Made by a program: the position numbers and the translations under genes. DNA of 64,000 nt from NCBI RefSeq assembly GCF_014961315.1, contig NZ_CP063141.1, positions 372,001 through 436,000 of the forward strand, read 5' to 3'. The notes beneath the pieces were generated by a model that worked only from the letters and a program-made list of their open reading frames with translations, made no database searches and was not told the origin of the DNA. Of this stretch, positions 48,323 to 58,956 are shown piece after piece (position 1 is the first letter of the stretch; the number at the start of each line of letters is the position of its first letter). Origin of the DNA: Thermoflavifilum sp. GTDB lineage: Bacteria; Bacteroidota; Bacteroidia; Chitinophagales; Chitinophagaceae.

Positions 48323-50521
48323 ATGTATAAACATATTTCCCACTGGCTTCCTTACGCATGCTTGTTGCTCATCGGTGCATGCATGTATTGGCCCGTGATC
48401 ACGGGATTATTTTTTTTGAAAAACGATGCGGCTGTGGCTTATTTTCCGGTGCGCCTGCAGATGAGCCAGGCCGTTCATCATGGCATGATCCCTTTCTGGT
48501 CGCCCTACTTCAATTATGGTTATCCCCTGCATGCCGATTTTACCAGTGGATTCTGGAATCCTGTGGTATGGTTATGCATCACCTTATTTCATTATAGTTT
48601 TTACATCTTACATCTGGAATGGATGTGCTACGTATGGATAGCCGGTTGGGGTATGTTCAGGCTTTGCAGATTGTTGGGCTTTTCTGATCTTGTAGCATGC
48701 ACCGTTGCGATTGCTTATATGGGCAGTGGTTACTGGCTGGGCAGTGCTGAATGGCTGAACTGGCTTTCACCTGTAGCCTGGCTGCCTCATGTACTTGCTG
48801 AATGCATACGGCTTTTTCGATCCCCGCGTCTTACACATGCACTATCGCTGGCTATCGTATTGTGGTGTTATATAAGCAATGCACATCCTGATCAAATCAT
48901 CTGGCTCGTGTATTTTGGGGTAATATCGTTGTTATTCATCGGTTTGTTTTTGATTAAAAACAGAAAATCCAATTTCTTGTATCAGGTTCAAACGACCTAC
49001 CTGATCAAATACATATGGATTGCCTGCATCTGCACGGGTCTGTTACTGGCCGGCATGATCATCTCCATATACACGGCCATACCCTACATGTATCGAAGTA
49101 AAGCACTCAACCCAACCAGCATGGATCATCCCTTTAATATCGCGTGCTGGGTATCATTTCTGTTTCCACTGGCGACTACTTCATCAAATTCATTCTGGAA
49201 TCAAACAGACATTGCATTACGGAACGCATATACCGGAAGTTTGTTATGGATTTGTGCTATGGGTTTCTTTGTGCAGATGCGCAAATTCCCGGCTGCCAGA
49301 TTCTGGTTTATTCAGGCTATATGTTTTTTGATACTTTCAGCCGGATGGTTGCAACACCTGTCAATATGGAATCATGAAACCGGGTATTTCCTTTTCCCTT
49401 TACTTCATTACGTGCGACTGGAGAGCGCCTGGCGATTGGGTGCAGTACTTGCTTTTTGCATCAGTGGTGGATATTTTCTACATATCATCGAACGCGATGT
49501 TTATTACAGGAAAAAACTCATCAAACTAATGGGTATTTTATTAATCATATATCTGGTTACACTCATGATCTCATTCCCTTCTTTCTTTCATCTGTTTTCA
49601 TTGATCAAAAGCTTACCCGCAGCATGTCGGGAACTCACATTAAAAAACTGGATGAGCCAGTTGAAATTAAACGATAAACTGATGATAGAAAGTATCACAG
49701 GATTATTGCTGACAGGTTTTTTATTCATTGTATTGCTTAAAAAAATCTCATCACAACAGGTTGTGAAACTCGTTTGTCTGGTTATCATCTTAGATATCTT
49801 TATACACGTGCAATGGATGATGCCTTATCTGGTGGTAGGGAATACCCGCGTGAAAAATATTCAGCAATTGGTGAATGTTTTCCCTGAGCATTATCCGATA
49901 CCTCCTCTAATACCCATTCAACAATATGATAGTTTTCCAACTCCTGTAAGCAGGATGATTGGCAGCAAAAGCTATTATGATAAACGCATCGGGAGTGCTG
50001 ATTATCCAGAGTCTTATCCCAATCTACTTTCGACTGTAAGATTGTTTTATCAATCCGGATATGCCCCTTGTGCGAATCGTACAGCCTATCTGTATGTTTC
50101 GAATAAAATCTATTCGATTGCTGATTTATCAAAGGCCTGTCGAACGATCGACAGCTCAGCCATTTTTTTAGAAGAACCTATAAACACACGGACAATAGAT
50201 GATGCTGATAATATACATGCTTCTTTAACCGTACATACTTGCTTACCAGGTTTGATTCGTGTTTCCGTCTTTAATACATCATCTGCCATGCTATTATGCA
50301 AACAGAATGATTATCCATACTGGAAAGCTTTTGATGATGAAAAACCTGTGACCATTTATCGTGCTAATATAAGTTTCATGGCTATTCGTCTTCCCGCGGG
50401 AAATCATCATATCGAGTTTCGATATGATCCATTCGTGATTCGCATAGGCTTCTGGCTGATGTGGTGCACATGTGCATGTATCGTGGTGATATTGATGATT
50501 TTGAAAATAAAACACCATTAA
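48323..50521 (+). CDS. YfhO-like multi-spanning membrane protein
   Basis: A 732-residue protein with about 12 transmembrane helices and the GT-C/YfhO features near the start: FLKNDAAVAYFPVRLQM, PFWSPYFNYGYPLHADF. The C-terminal 200 residues form a periplasmic-type domain before a last helix. YfhO in Bacillus is linked to lipoteichoic acid glycosylation; here a role in moving sugars to lipid-linked glycans is plausible. Its last 4 bases overlap the end of the PorU2 gene on the other strand. Codon use is more AT-rich than its left neighbours. Confidence 0.82.
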   Translation: MYKHISHWLPYACLLLIGACMYWPVITGLFFLKNDAAVAYFPVRLQMSQAVHHGMIPFWSPYFNYGYPLHADFTSGFWNPVVWLCITLFHYSFYILHLEWMCYVWIAGWGMFRLCRLLGFSDLVACTVAIAYMGSGYWLGSAEWLNWLSPVAWLPHVLAECIRLFRSPRLTHALSLAIVLWCYISNAHPDQIIWLVYFGVISLLFIGLFLIKNRKSNFLYQVQTTYLIKYIWIACICTGLLLAGMIISIYTAIPYMYRSKALNPTSMDHPFNIACWVSFLFPLATTSSNSFWNQTDIALRNAYTGSLLWICAMGFFVQMRKFPAARFWFIQAICFLILSAGWLQHLSIWNHETGYFLFPLLHYVRLESAWRLGAVLAFCISGGYFLHIIERDVYYRKKLIKLMGILLIIYLVTLMISFPSFFHLFSLIKSLPAACRELTLKNWMSQLKLNDKLMIESITGLLLTGFLFIVLLKKISSQQVVKLVCLVIILDIFIHVQWMMPYLVVGNTRVKNIQQLVNVFPEHYPIPPLIPIQQYDSFPTPVSRMIGSKSYYDKRIGSADYPESYPNLLSTVRLFYQSGYAPCANRTAYLYVSNKIYSIADLSKACRTIDSSAIFLEEPINTRTIDDADNIHASLTVHTCLPGLIRVSVFNTSSAMLLCKQNDYPYWKAFDDEKPVTIYRANISFMAIRLPAGNHHIEFRYDPFVIRIGFWLMWCTCACIVVILMILKIKHH

Positions 50522-53500
50522 CGCATTAAGTACATTTTTCCATATCCTTTTGTGATAAACGTATCTGCACCTGTATGAAAAATATCCATTGTTTTGCCAT
50601 GAAGTGATGCCACAACCCGGTATAGATATACGCCATTGCCAAGTCTGTTACCGTATTGATCGGTTCCGTCCCATCGGAAGGTGGTAATGTTTCTACCGAT
50701 ATGTAAAGGGCCTAATTCTTCTTTATTGATTATCCGCACAATATGCCCCGTGATGGTCATAATCTCAATTTTCAACTGAGATGGGATTTCTGAACCTGTG
50801 ATAGTGAATACGAAAGCAGTTGAGGTAGTGAATGGATTAGGATAATTCAACAAATGCGAAATCATGGGCTTATTAATCACCTGAAAGGATACACGATAGG
50901 GAGCGGTGCCACTGGCAATACCCAGGCTATTCTTTGCCTGCACAATTAATTCATAACTTCCATCCTGTGTAAACGAAGGCGTAAACAATAATTGTGTGGA
51001 CGAATTACCTCCAGTGGAGAAGAATCGTAAGGTATCCTGATCAAAATAATAATAATTATGGATGCTTCCATCCGGATAGCGAACCTGTACCTGAAACAGT
51101 GAAGTATCATTAAGTTTGAGATATGGATTTGCATCCAGCATGCGAATTAAAATACGCGGCCTGGCCGAAACAATATCATTATTCAAAATATGAACACCAT
51201 CAAATGTAACATCAAGTAAGGGATTAAAATTGTCGGTTCTTATGTAAAAAGGATGATAGATAAAGTTATTGAAATGGTATTGTTCGGGTTGATCGGCATC
51301 AGGATTTACCTCGAGGTATAACACATTATGTCCGGAAAAATTTCTGGTATCGATATGGGTTTGAATAAGCAATGTGTCCTGCGGCTGCAGCATGCGCATG
51401 CGGGGAAGTGGAATCTCATGGATGTTATTTTGTGGATCGGTAATCGTAAGTTTCATTTTCATGCTATCCGCAAATGTGGTATAACTCACATTCTTATATG
51501 CGAGCGCAAACTGTAAAGGTTCTCCTTGCATGAGGGTATCCTGAGATTGGTAAAACAAATTCGGTGCTATGGCTCCTTCAGGACATTCATCATAGTATAC
51601 GCGCCAGTAATCGAGTTGTTCAGGCGTGGCGTGCACGCTATCCGTCTGCTGTAATTCAAGCTGAAGATAGGGATATGTGCGAGAGGAAATAAAGGCAATA
51701 CTGGTATCAGCAGGTGCTTGTGCAATCAATAATCTGCGGTTGCCAGCAGTATCGATACCCCATACCAGAAGATGAAGTTGATTCGTCGGACCGGGAACCG
51801 TGCTATGTGCCTTCCAGTGCAGGCTTTTCCAGCTCAGTGCAGGGCCGATAAGAGGTGAAAGCACGCTTCCCGATGTTGCGCGTACATGCACGGGAATAGA
51901 CGCTACCAGATGATCGCTGGCCGAACTTCCTACCCATTGCATTACCGATGCGGGATCTCCTTTTCGGAAAAAGAAAATAAAGGGGATGTTTCGATAAAAT
52001 GAATCGATATCCGTGATTCCCAACGCACGAAGTTTATGATAGAGCGATTGACCGGAACCTAATACAGCAGTATCTTTCATCCAGTCCTGAATAAAACTAT
52101 TATTGGCGGTCCATCCCAGGTTGGTTATCGACACCCACATACCATCAGGAATACTATCTATGAAATGCATGGCATTGATGCGATAACTGGATTGTGCATA
52201 AGGGAATTCAAAAAAATTTCTTGTAGGGAAATCACAAATGGCATAGCTGCCAAATCTTCCACCAGATCCCACATTGTAATTCACCCATGGTTGAAAGGTT
52301 AAAGAATCATAGACCATAAACTGCAATGAACTGTATTTACATCCATAATGTTCCAGTCTATCCTGATCCAGAAAAACATCAATCTGATCCTGTACATAAT
52401 AAGGATATAATCCGGTTTGAATGCGCAAAGTTTTGGGTGTATCCAGAAAAGCAAACAAACGATTGCTGTTCATCTGCATGGCCTGATAGGTATCATTCAG
52501 GTATTGAAAATAATGCGACTGATTCCACCCCGTTCCTTTACCAGGCATATATAGGAACGAATGCATATGCCAGACTGGATTACCACCTGTTTGCTGAGCG
52601 GGCTGAGTGGCCACCCGCCAGTAGTACACCTGTCCGGGAATATATGCAATACTCGGATCAAATTGTAACAAACCACCCTTGCTCATCAGCTGCACTTGCT
52701 TTAACAGAGGACTATTGAAATTCGCCGTCGTATCAATCTCAAACAAATACTTGTTTGTTGGTGACAGGGGATCGTCAGTAGATGCATAAAAATGAAACAA
52801 AGGCGTATCTACAATGGCATAATCATACGGATAAATTGCATGAACCTGATTACTGTAAATGTATATGTCCTTTTCAGCCGTATTATTAGTTTCGGATATT
52901 TCCGGAATCTGTTGTTCATCATCCACCGAAACGATAAATCGATTCTGACCGGCATCGGTTAACGGATTAATAAGTATCGAGAACTGAATGGAATCAACAT
53001 AATAAGGAGCCTTACGTTTCTGTCGATAGATGATGCTGTCGAGCCCTGAAGGATATATTCTTCTCACACTTACCCAGATGGAATCGTTTATCGCACGTCC
53101 TAGATTGAAGTATCGCACCTGTAATGTAAAAGAATGATCGGCAAGTGAAATAATATCTGGATCTACAATGATGTTATTCGCCTCGATATCGTAATCAGGA
53201 AGGGATGTACCAAACATGTGTATAGCCGGATCTCCATTTAAATTCATTTGCTCTGCATTGCAAGCATACAGAAAATTTCCCGGGAATGCCTGTTCAACAG
53301 ACGACACCACATGTTGCATCATATCACCCAGTGAACCACCATACATTTTCTTTGATATATTTAAATAAAAACGCTGATTGTAATCGTTCAATAAATCGGT
53401 TATGCCTACATAAGTGTTTGCAATAAATGCAATAGCGCCTGCATCAGGAGATAGTAAATATTGCTCACTCAACATCATTTGATTTTGCAAACGCAAAGTA

Positions 53501-55584
53501 TCCATCACGAATATATTACCCGCACTGCATCCACTCGCCATAAACACCGGATATTTATCTCGATTTTGAAGTGATGAAGGATCATCCAGGTTATACCCGA
53601 GCGTATTAGCCGAAGAATGACCAAAAAAATTCACAAGCGATAAACCCCGGGCAAACATGGTATCTACTATCTTTCCGCTCTTCACTACCGGATCGGTGCT
53701 GAATTTCGATACCGTAACCATATTTGCTCCGAAATTCGTATCCTGTATAATCTGATTATATCCTTGAAAATAACCCGCAAGTAATCCATACAATGATGCA
53801 TCATCGGCACCAATGATATTCAGTACATTTTTGTGCCATCCCGCCTGTGCAAAATTTGCATTGGCAGATGTTATCGTTAAGTTCGATTCATACGCTTTGA
53901 CCTTATCAAGATAATTCATCAATTCCTGATTATTTATCACAGATATGCGCCCTACTGGAATACGGGGTACAATAGCATTTCCCCAGGCGGATAGCAAAAT
54001 ATCCGATCCTGGATAACCAAATGTGGGTACAAGTGCAAGTTGACGTACGGAACCGAACTGTTGAAATAAGCGGTATTGATCATAAGTGATGCCCTTTCCA
54101 ATGAGCAATACATAAGCCGGTTGCATAGAGAAGTGATCATAGGCATATCGCAGGAATGACCTGATGCTCAAAGGAGAATAAGAAATGCCATAGGCAAATT
54201 GATCTTCAAGCTGATCGATAGAAATGATCTCCACTCGATAATTTCCTCCGGCAGGTGATGAACGATAAGCTGCATATTGTTGCACGGCGTTGCCACTGCT
54301 CAACAGCGAAGGATGTGTAATCATGATGTAATTACCCTGCATGGCAGGATCTGCATAATTCACGAATACGCGTTTTTGCAGGGAAGTAATAAAATGTATG
54401 TTTGTAGAGATGCTTTCATTAACCAATACCAGATCACGTGGATGATTTGTAGGTGGCAATAGGAAGCGAATCACGCCACTCACGGCAGTATCGGCAATCC
54501 ACCGTTGACCATTCGTCATATCATACAACACCGGGGCCATACCCGAACTATTGAACTGATTGATGATCAGGTATTGCGACTGATTGCTTGCCGGGAGTTG
54601 AAAACGAAAATAACTCGCATTTTGAAAAAAGAAATTATGTGGATACGTTAATGTAATGCCTCCCGTTACGATGCGATCTGTGCCTGTAGTGCTCTCATTC
54701 ATCACACCAACTGTAACATTATTACCCAGCAAAGCAAGACTGATATTACTGATCTGAAGATGTGCAACCTGAAAACGGTTCAATGTCGTATCGAGCAGGG
54801 ATTGTCCCTGAAGCGTAATCCGCACATTTCTGCTGTTGGGAGCCGCACCGGCGAGGTCAATCTTCAACTGTGCCGGTGGCCCACCTGTATATACATTCAG
54901 GTTATTCAAACGAATAGAAAATGTCGTGTTCGGATAAATATACCCACTGGAAAAACCCTCGCCTGCATCAAAACTGCTGGCATAGATATATTCACCAGAT
55001 ACCACTTCTGCATAACCTGGATTTATCTGTGAACGAGGATAGTATCCTGTTGTATACCAGAAATAAGATAAGGGTGCTGGTGGAGATGATCCGATCACGT
55101 TAGCCGTAGCAATGTATCGTGCATTTGTGGTATTCCTATCAAACGTTAAATAATATGCCGATGAATCGGTAAACAAACTATAATATGCCGATAACTGATC
55201 GGATGTTTGTTGATAAAGCGGGCTATCGGTTGAACCATCATTTCGCTCGCCAATGAACTCCAGATAATCACCCGGCTTCAGCGTATCACCTGCCGATGAA
55301 ACATACAAAGGCACCTGCCTGCCCAGATGCCATAATTGAAAAGCATGGACGGGAACGGTATCCAGCCCCTGAACGACAAGCGTTTCATAAGGAATACGAT
55401 AAATGCCTTCCTGTGCGAGTTTAAACTTATAATATGTTTTCTGGTAATCAATCCATTCGTTCCCATAAGACTGAGCGTTGACCGGCAAGAAAAATCCATT
55501 GAAGCCACACAAAAACAGAAAGACGCACGATGTCTTCAACATCATTGAATGTAAAACACTGCGGGTGTAATACCTGGCTTTCAT
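50518..55584 (-). CDS. type IX secretion sortase, PorU2-like C25 protease, very long
   Basis: A 1688-residue secreted protein. Signal peptide at residues 1-38. The gingipain-type C25 peptidase domain lies about residues 410-790 with catalytic His656 (FFGHSSAN) and Cys686 (ASGCSAGN). Several beta-sandwich regions follow, and a C-terminal domain (about 1590-1688) starting YPNPFT and containing WDGTDQYGNRLGNGVYLYR is of the FlgD/T9SS type. PorU cuts C-terminal signals from cargo and attaches them to the surface. P. gingivalis PorU has about 1160 residues; the extra middle part fits the longer PorU2 type. A PorV/PorQ-family gene follows 6 bases away upstream, supporting the role. Confidence 0.85.
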   Translation of the reverse strand: MKARYYTRSVLHSMMLKTSCVFLFLCGFNGFFLPVNAQSYGNEWIDYQKTYYKFKLAQEGIYRIPYETLVVQGLDTVPVHAFQLWHLGRQVPLYVSSAGDTLKPGDYLEFIGERNDGSTDSPLYQQTSDQLSAYYSLFTDSSAYYLTFDRNTTNARYIATANVIGSSPPAPLSYFWYTTGYYPRSQINPGYAEVVSGEYIYASSFDAGEGFSSGYIYPNTTFSIRLNNLNVYTGGPPAQLKIDLAGAAPNSRNVRITLQGQSLLDTTLNRFQVAHLQISNISLALLGNNVTVGVMNESTTGTDRIVTGGITLTYPHNFFFQNASYFRFQLPASNQSQYLIINQFNSSGMAPVLYDMTNGQRWIADTAVSGVIRFLLPPTNHPRDLVLVNESISTNIHFITSLQKRVFVNYADPAMQGNYIMITHPSLLSSGNAVQQYAAYRSSPAGGNYRVEIISIDQLEDQFAYGISYSPLSIRSFLRYAYDHFSMQPAYVLLIGKGITYDQYRLFQQFGSVRQLALVPTFGYPGSDILLSAWGNAIVPRIPVGRISVINNQELMNYLDKVKAYESNLTITSANANFAQAGWHKNVLNIIGADDASLYGLLAGYFQGYNQIIQDTNFGANMVTVSKFSTDPVVKSGKIVDTMFARGLSLVNFFGHSSANTLGYNLDDPSSLQNRDKYPVFMASGCSAGNIFVMDTLRLQNQMMLSEQYLLSPDAGAIAFIANTYVGITDLLNDYNQRFYLNISKKMYGGSLGDMMQHVVSSVEQAFPGNFLYACNAEQMNLNGDPAIHMFGTSLPDYDIEANNIIVDPDIISLADHSFTLQVRYFNLGRAINDSIWVSVRRIYPSGLDSIIYRQKRKAPYYVDSIQFSILINPLTDAGQNRFIVSVDDEQQIPEISETNNTAEKDIYIYSNQVHAIYPYDYAIVDTPLFHFYASTDDPLSPTNKYLFEIDTTANFNSPLLKQVQLMSKGGLLQFDPSIAYIPGQVYYWRVATQPAQQTGGNPVWHMHSFLYMPGKGTGWNQSHYFQYLNDTYQAMQMNSNRLFAFLDTPKTLRIQTGLYPYYVQDQIDVFLDQDRLEHYGCKYSSLQFMVYDSLTFQPWVNYNVGSGGRFGSYAICDFPTRNFFEFPYAQSSYRINAMHFIDSIPDGMWVSITNLGWTANNSFIQDWMKDTAVLGSGQSLYHKLRALGITDIDSFYRNIPFIFFFRKGDPASVMQWVGSSASDHLVASIPVHVRATSGSVLSPLIGPALSWKSLHWKAHSTVPGPTNQLHLLVWGIDTAGNRRLLIAQAPADTSIAFISSRTYPYLQLELQQTDSVHATPEQLDYWRVYYDECPEGAIAPNLFYQSQDTLMQGEPLQFALAYKNVSYTTFADSMKMKLTITDPQNNIHEIPLPRMRMLQPQDTLLIQTHIDTRNFSGHNVLYLEVNPDADQPEQYHFNNFIYHPFYIRTDNFNPLLDVTFDGVHILNNDIVSARPRILIRMLDANPYLKLNDTSLFQVQVRYPDGSIHNYYYFDQDTLRFFSTGGNSSTQLLFTPSFTQDGSYELIVQAKNSLGIASGTAPYRVSFQVINKPMISHLLNYPNPFTTSTAFVFTITGSEIPSQLKIEIMTITGHIVRIINKEELGPLHIGRNITTFRWDGTDQYGNRLGNGVYLYRVVASLHGKTMDIFHTGADTFITKGYGKMYLMR

Positions 55585-55590
55585 GCAAAT

Positions 55591-56715
55591 TCAATATAGA
55601 GAAGATTTTTTCTTATGCGGAATATCCACATCAAGCGAAAAGATATGCGAATACAGGGGCTGGGATTGATTAGCCAGATTGGTAAATGCATAAGAAAGCT
55701 GAAACCCTTTTATCTGAAAACCCGCGCCCACCGATGGCTGGCTGATCCATATCTGATGCCGCCCCGTTGTATCGGCATCATCCTGCGTGCGCTGCAGATG
55801 AGAAATACCGGCTCTCACAAAAATCATCTGTCGATAACTCAATTCCAATCCCATACGGGGATCCAGACTTATCTTCTTTCCACTGATGAGGGTGTTGCGT
55901 TTGCCGTCGGTTGTAATCACAATATCGGTTGTGATGATCATATCCCATTTCTGGTGAATCTGTGTATACCAGGCCATGGCAGGTATCAGCTGAGGCATGG
56001 TGATTTCTGTTGATTTAACAGGAATATCGTTCTGGGTAAGCAATAACATTTGTTTTTCAGCATCAGTGAAATGAAACGTCCAGGCATTAAATGTTGTGGT
56101 GATATCTTTGAGCATCAGCCCCAGCATCCAGTGTGGCATCCTGTATTGCAAACCCGCATCCAGTCCGAATCCCCACGAGCTGGCAAACGATCCCACCACG
56201 CGATGAATGATTTTCACATTTCCACCCAGCTGTAAAACTCGGTCGTCATCGGTGTTGTTTTCGAGTGGAATGTTCCGGGCATAACTGCATAGCATAGCAT
56301 AATCTGCTGCCGAAAAAGTGGTTACATTATCATAATTGACCGAACCATCCGGATTCACAAGATATAATGTATTGGGAATATCATCCACGGCAAATCGCAA
56401 CAGGGTGAATCCCAGCACGGCCTGCTGAGACGAGACAGGAAATGCTGCTGATGCAAAATCATAATTACCGATTCCGGAAAAATAAGCTGCATGCATCAAC
56501 GAAAGCTGAGGCGCATCGAGCCGGGTAAGTCCAGCAGGATTCCAGTAACCCGAAGTAGCATTGTCCGTAACGGCCACCTGTGCAGTGCCCATGGCAAGCC
56601 CGCGTGCGCCCGCCCCTAAATTGAGAAACTCATTTACATAAGTACGCGTCTGGCCGGCTCCCAGCTGATACACTAACAACAGGCAAAAGCTCATCCGGAT
56701 GAGACTCCATTTCAT
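55591..56715 (-). CDS. PorV/PorQ family outer membrane protein
   Basis: A 374-residue beta barrel with signal peptide (ends GAGQ, about residue 22) and the family opening FLNLGAGARGLAMG...DNATSGYWNPAGL. PorV carries T9SS cargo from the translocon to the PorU sortase at the outer surface. It is directly upstream of the PorU2-like gene (6-base gap), a shuttle-plus-sortase pair. Whether it is PorV proper or a paralogue cannot be decided here. Confidence 0.86.
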   Translation of the reverse strand: MKWSLIRMSFCLLLVYQLGAGQTRTYVNEFLNLGAGARGLAMGTAQVAVTDNATSGYWNPAGLTRLDAPQLSLMHAAYFSGIGNYDFASAAFPVSSQQAVLGFTLLRFAVDDIPNTLYLVNPDGSVNYDNVTTFSAADYAMLCSYARNIPLENNTDDDRVLQLGGNVKIIHRVVGSFASSWGFGLDAGLQYRMPHWMLGLMLKDITTTFNAWTFHFTDAEKQMLLLTQNDIPVKSTEITMPQLIPAMAWYTQIHQKWDMIITTDIVITTDGKRNTLISGKKISLDPRMGLELSYRQMIFVRAGISHLQRTQDDADTTGRHQIWISQPSVGAGFQIKGFQLSYAFTNLANQSQPLYSHIFSLDVDIPHKKKSSLY

Positions 56716-56824
56716 ACACGCAGTTTGGCGGAACGATTTTCAGGCAACAGCCAAAATAACATTTTGGAGGAATATTCGCCGATGTGAATTCAGGAACGGA
56801 GGATTTCTTCAGGTTAAATATGAG

Positions 56825-56853
56825 TTTCTCCTCGTTAAAATTAAATAAGTTTG
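56825..56853 (+). promoter_or_regulatory. promoter of tyrS
   Basis: TTTC (56825-56828), 17 bases, then TAAGTTTG (56846-56853), a perfect -7 box. The transcript would start near 56860, which excludes the in-frame ATG at 56784 and supports the start at 56904. Confidence 0.6.
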
Positions 56854-56903
56854 CAGCAATTTTCATCGGCGTAATTAACGGTTTACATCAAATTATCAAC
56901 GAT

Positions 56904-58160
56904 ATGGATCTGATTGAGGAGCTTTCCTGGCGTGGACTGATTCAGGATATGACACCCGGCATGGCCGAATTACTGCATCAGCAAACCGTAAAAGGATATA
57001 TTGGTTTCGATCCTACGGCCGATTCTCTGCATATCGGCAGTTTGCTTCCTTTAATCCTGCTTGTACATTTGCAACGCTCAGGCCACCATCCCATCGCCGT
57101 TGTGGGCGGCGGCACGGGTAGAATCGGCGATCCTTCCGGTAAATCAGTAGAGCGAACCTTGCTGGATGAACAAACCCTGCAGTATAATCTTTCCCGTATC
57201 GAGCAACAAATTAAACATATCCTGCAGAAGGCGGGTAAACCTTATACCATCGTGAATAACGACGAATGGTTTAAAGAAATGAAATTCATTGATTTCGCAC
57301 GTGATATCGGTAAGCATATCACTGTAAACTACATGATGGCAAAAGAATCCGTTAAAAAGCGACTGGAAAGCGGATTGTCATTCACAGAATTCACCTATCA
57401 ACTCATGCAGGCTTATGATTTTTATTATCTGTTCACACATTATGATTGTCAGTTGCAAATGGGCGGTGCCGATCAATGGGGGAACATCACCACGGGTATT
57501 GAGTTAATTCGCAAACTCACCGGGAAAGAAGCCTATGCTTTTACCTGCCCGTTGCTTACCCGTACAGATGGTAGCAAATTCGGCAAAAGTGAAAGTGGTG
57601 AAAACATCTGGTTAGATCCGCAAAAAACATCACCCTATCAATTCTATCAATTCTGGATCAATCTTACCGACGCCGATGCAGAAAAGATGATAAAAATATT
57701 CACGTTTCTGAATCAAGAAGAAATTGATTTGCTTATTGATAGCCATCGCCAGCAACCCGATAAACGCATACTGCAAAAAAAACTTGCGGAAGAGGTTACC
57801 CGCTTTGTACATGGCGATGAAGGCCTGCAACAGGCTATTGAAACAACAAGCAAGCTTTTCGGTAAAACTACTGATGTGCTTCCCGATGAATCGGAATTGA
57901 AGACCATGGAAGGCGTGGAGCGAATGGTGCTTCCCTATGCCGATCATCATGTGGAGTTGCTGACATTATTAACTGAAAAAACAAAAATATTTCCAAGTCG
58001 GGGCGAAGCAAGACGAATGATTCAAAATGGTGGATTATACTTAAATAAACAAAAGGTAATGGATACATCAAAAAATATTCATCACGAAGATCTGCTTTAC
58101 GGGAAATACTTGCTGATACAGAAAGGCAAGAAACATTATTATCTAATCGAATTTACGTAG
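56904..58160 (+). CDS. tyrS: tyrosyl-tRNA synthetase
   Basis: Charges tRNA-Tyr. The 418-residue class I enzyme has GFDPTADSLHIGSL (HIGH-type motif), the KFGKS form of the KMSKS motif and a C-terminal S4 RNA-binding domain (PSRGEARRMIQNGGLYLN). The start at 56904 is chosen by family length and by the promoter. Its last 8 bases overlap truA, which comes from the other strand. Confidence 0.95.
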   Translation: MDLIEELSWRGLIQDMTPGMAELLHQQTVKGYIGFDPTADSLHIGSLLPLILLVHLQRSGHHPIAVVGGGTGRIGDPSGKSVERTLLDEQTLQYNLSRIEQQIKHILQKAGKPYTIVNNDEWFKEMKFIDFARDIGKHITVNYMMAKESVKKRLESGLSFTEFTYQLMQAYDFYYLFTHYDCQLQMGGADQWGNITTGIELIRKLTGKEAYAFTCPLLTRTDGSKFGKSESGENIWLDPQKTSPYQFYQFWINLTDADAEKMIKIFTFLNQEEIDLLIDSHRQQPDKRILQKKLAEEVTRFVHGDEGLQQAIETTSKLFGKTTDVLPDESELKTMEGVERMVLPYADHHVELLTLLTEKTKIFPSRGEARRMIQNGGLYLNKQKVMDTSKNIHHEDLLYGKYLLIQKGKKHYYLIEFT

Positions 58161-58899
58161 GGAAAATATCGGTTCCATATTGTACATCGCACAAATACAA
58201 TCCATCGGGTGGTACGGCAAATGATGCCAGCCTGTGATCCTGACTTTCAATGATGTGCCTGAATTGTTCAGGTTTTATTTTGCCTCTTCCAGCCTGTAAT
58301 TGCGTAGCCACCAATCCGCGTACCATGCCTCTGAGAAAACGATTGGCCTGAATATGAAAAATCAAACGATCGTGCTGCCATTCCCATCGGGCTTCCTGTA
58401 TATGACAGATAAATGTCTTAACCTGTGTTCTTTTTTTGGAAAACGACCTGAAATCTTTATACACCGGTATAAGGTTCGCGCACCAATCAAGCGTAGCTTT
58501 ATCTAATGGATAAGGAAAATAATATCCGAAATCTTTCAGAAAAGGATTTTTTTGAAAATAAATCAGATACTCATATTTACGACTTAATGCACTGAAGCGG
58601 GCATGTGCTTTTTCCCTGACCGGATAAATCCTATGCACCGCAATATCGTGTGGTAAAACAGCATTTAACTGGTACAACAAATGCTCGGGTAAGGGATCTT
58701 CCGCATCAAAATGTACCACGTTCTTTCTGGCGTGTACACCCGTATCTGTTCTGCTCGATCCCATGATATGCATGGGTTGTTTCAGTAAAACAGACAATGC
58801 ATCTTCGATAACCTGTTGTACGGTGAGTGCATTTTTTTGTTTTTGAAAGCCTGCATAACGTGTGCCTTTGTAGGCTATCTCCATAAAATATCTGCCCAT
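58153..58899 (-). CDS. truA: tRNA pseudouridine synthase A
   Basis: Makes pseudouridine at positions 38-40 of tRNA anticodon arms. About 248 residues from the ATG at 58899; the catalytic Asp is in SSRTDTGVHA. AYKGTRYAGFQ near the start is the family opening. An upstream ATG at 58932 adds eleven residues with no family support. Confidence 0.93.
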   Translation of the reverse strand: MGRYFMEIAYKGTRYAGFQKQKNALTVQQVIEDALSVLLKQPMHIMGSSRTDTGVHARKNVVHFDAEDPLPEHLLYQLNAVLPHDIAVHRIYPVREKAHARFSALSRKYEYLIYFQKNPFLKDFGYYFPYPLDKATLDWCANLIPVYKDFRSFSKKRTQVKTFICHIQEARWEWQHDRLIFHIQANRFLRGMVRGLVATQLQAGRGKIKPEQFRHIIESQDHRLASFAVPPDGLYLCDVQYGTDIFPT

Positions 58900-58956
58900 A
58901 TTGCAAAAATAAAACCGGCAAAAACATTGCAAAGCCCCGACGGAATGGGTTATTCA

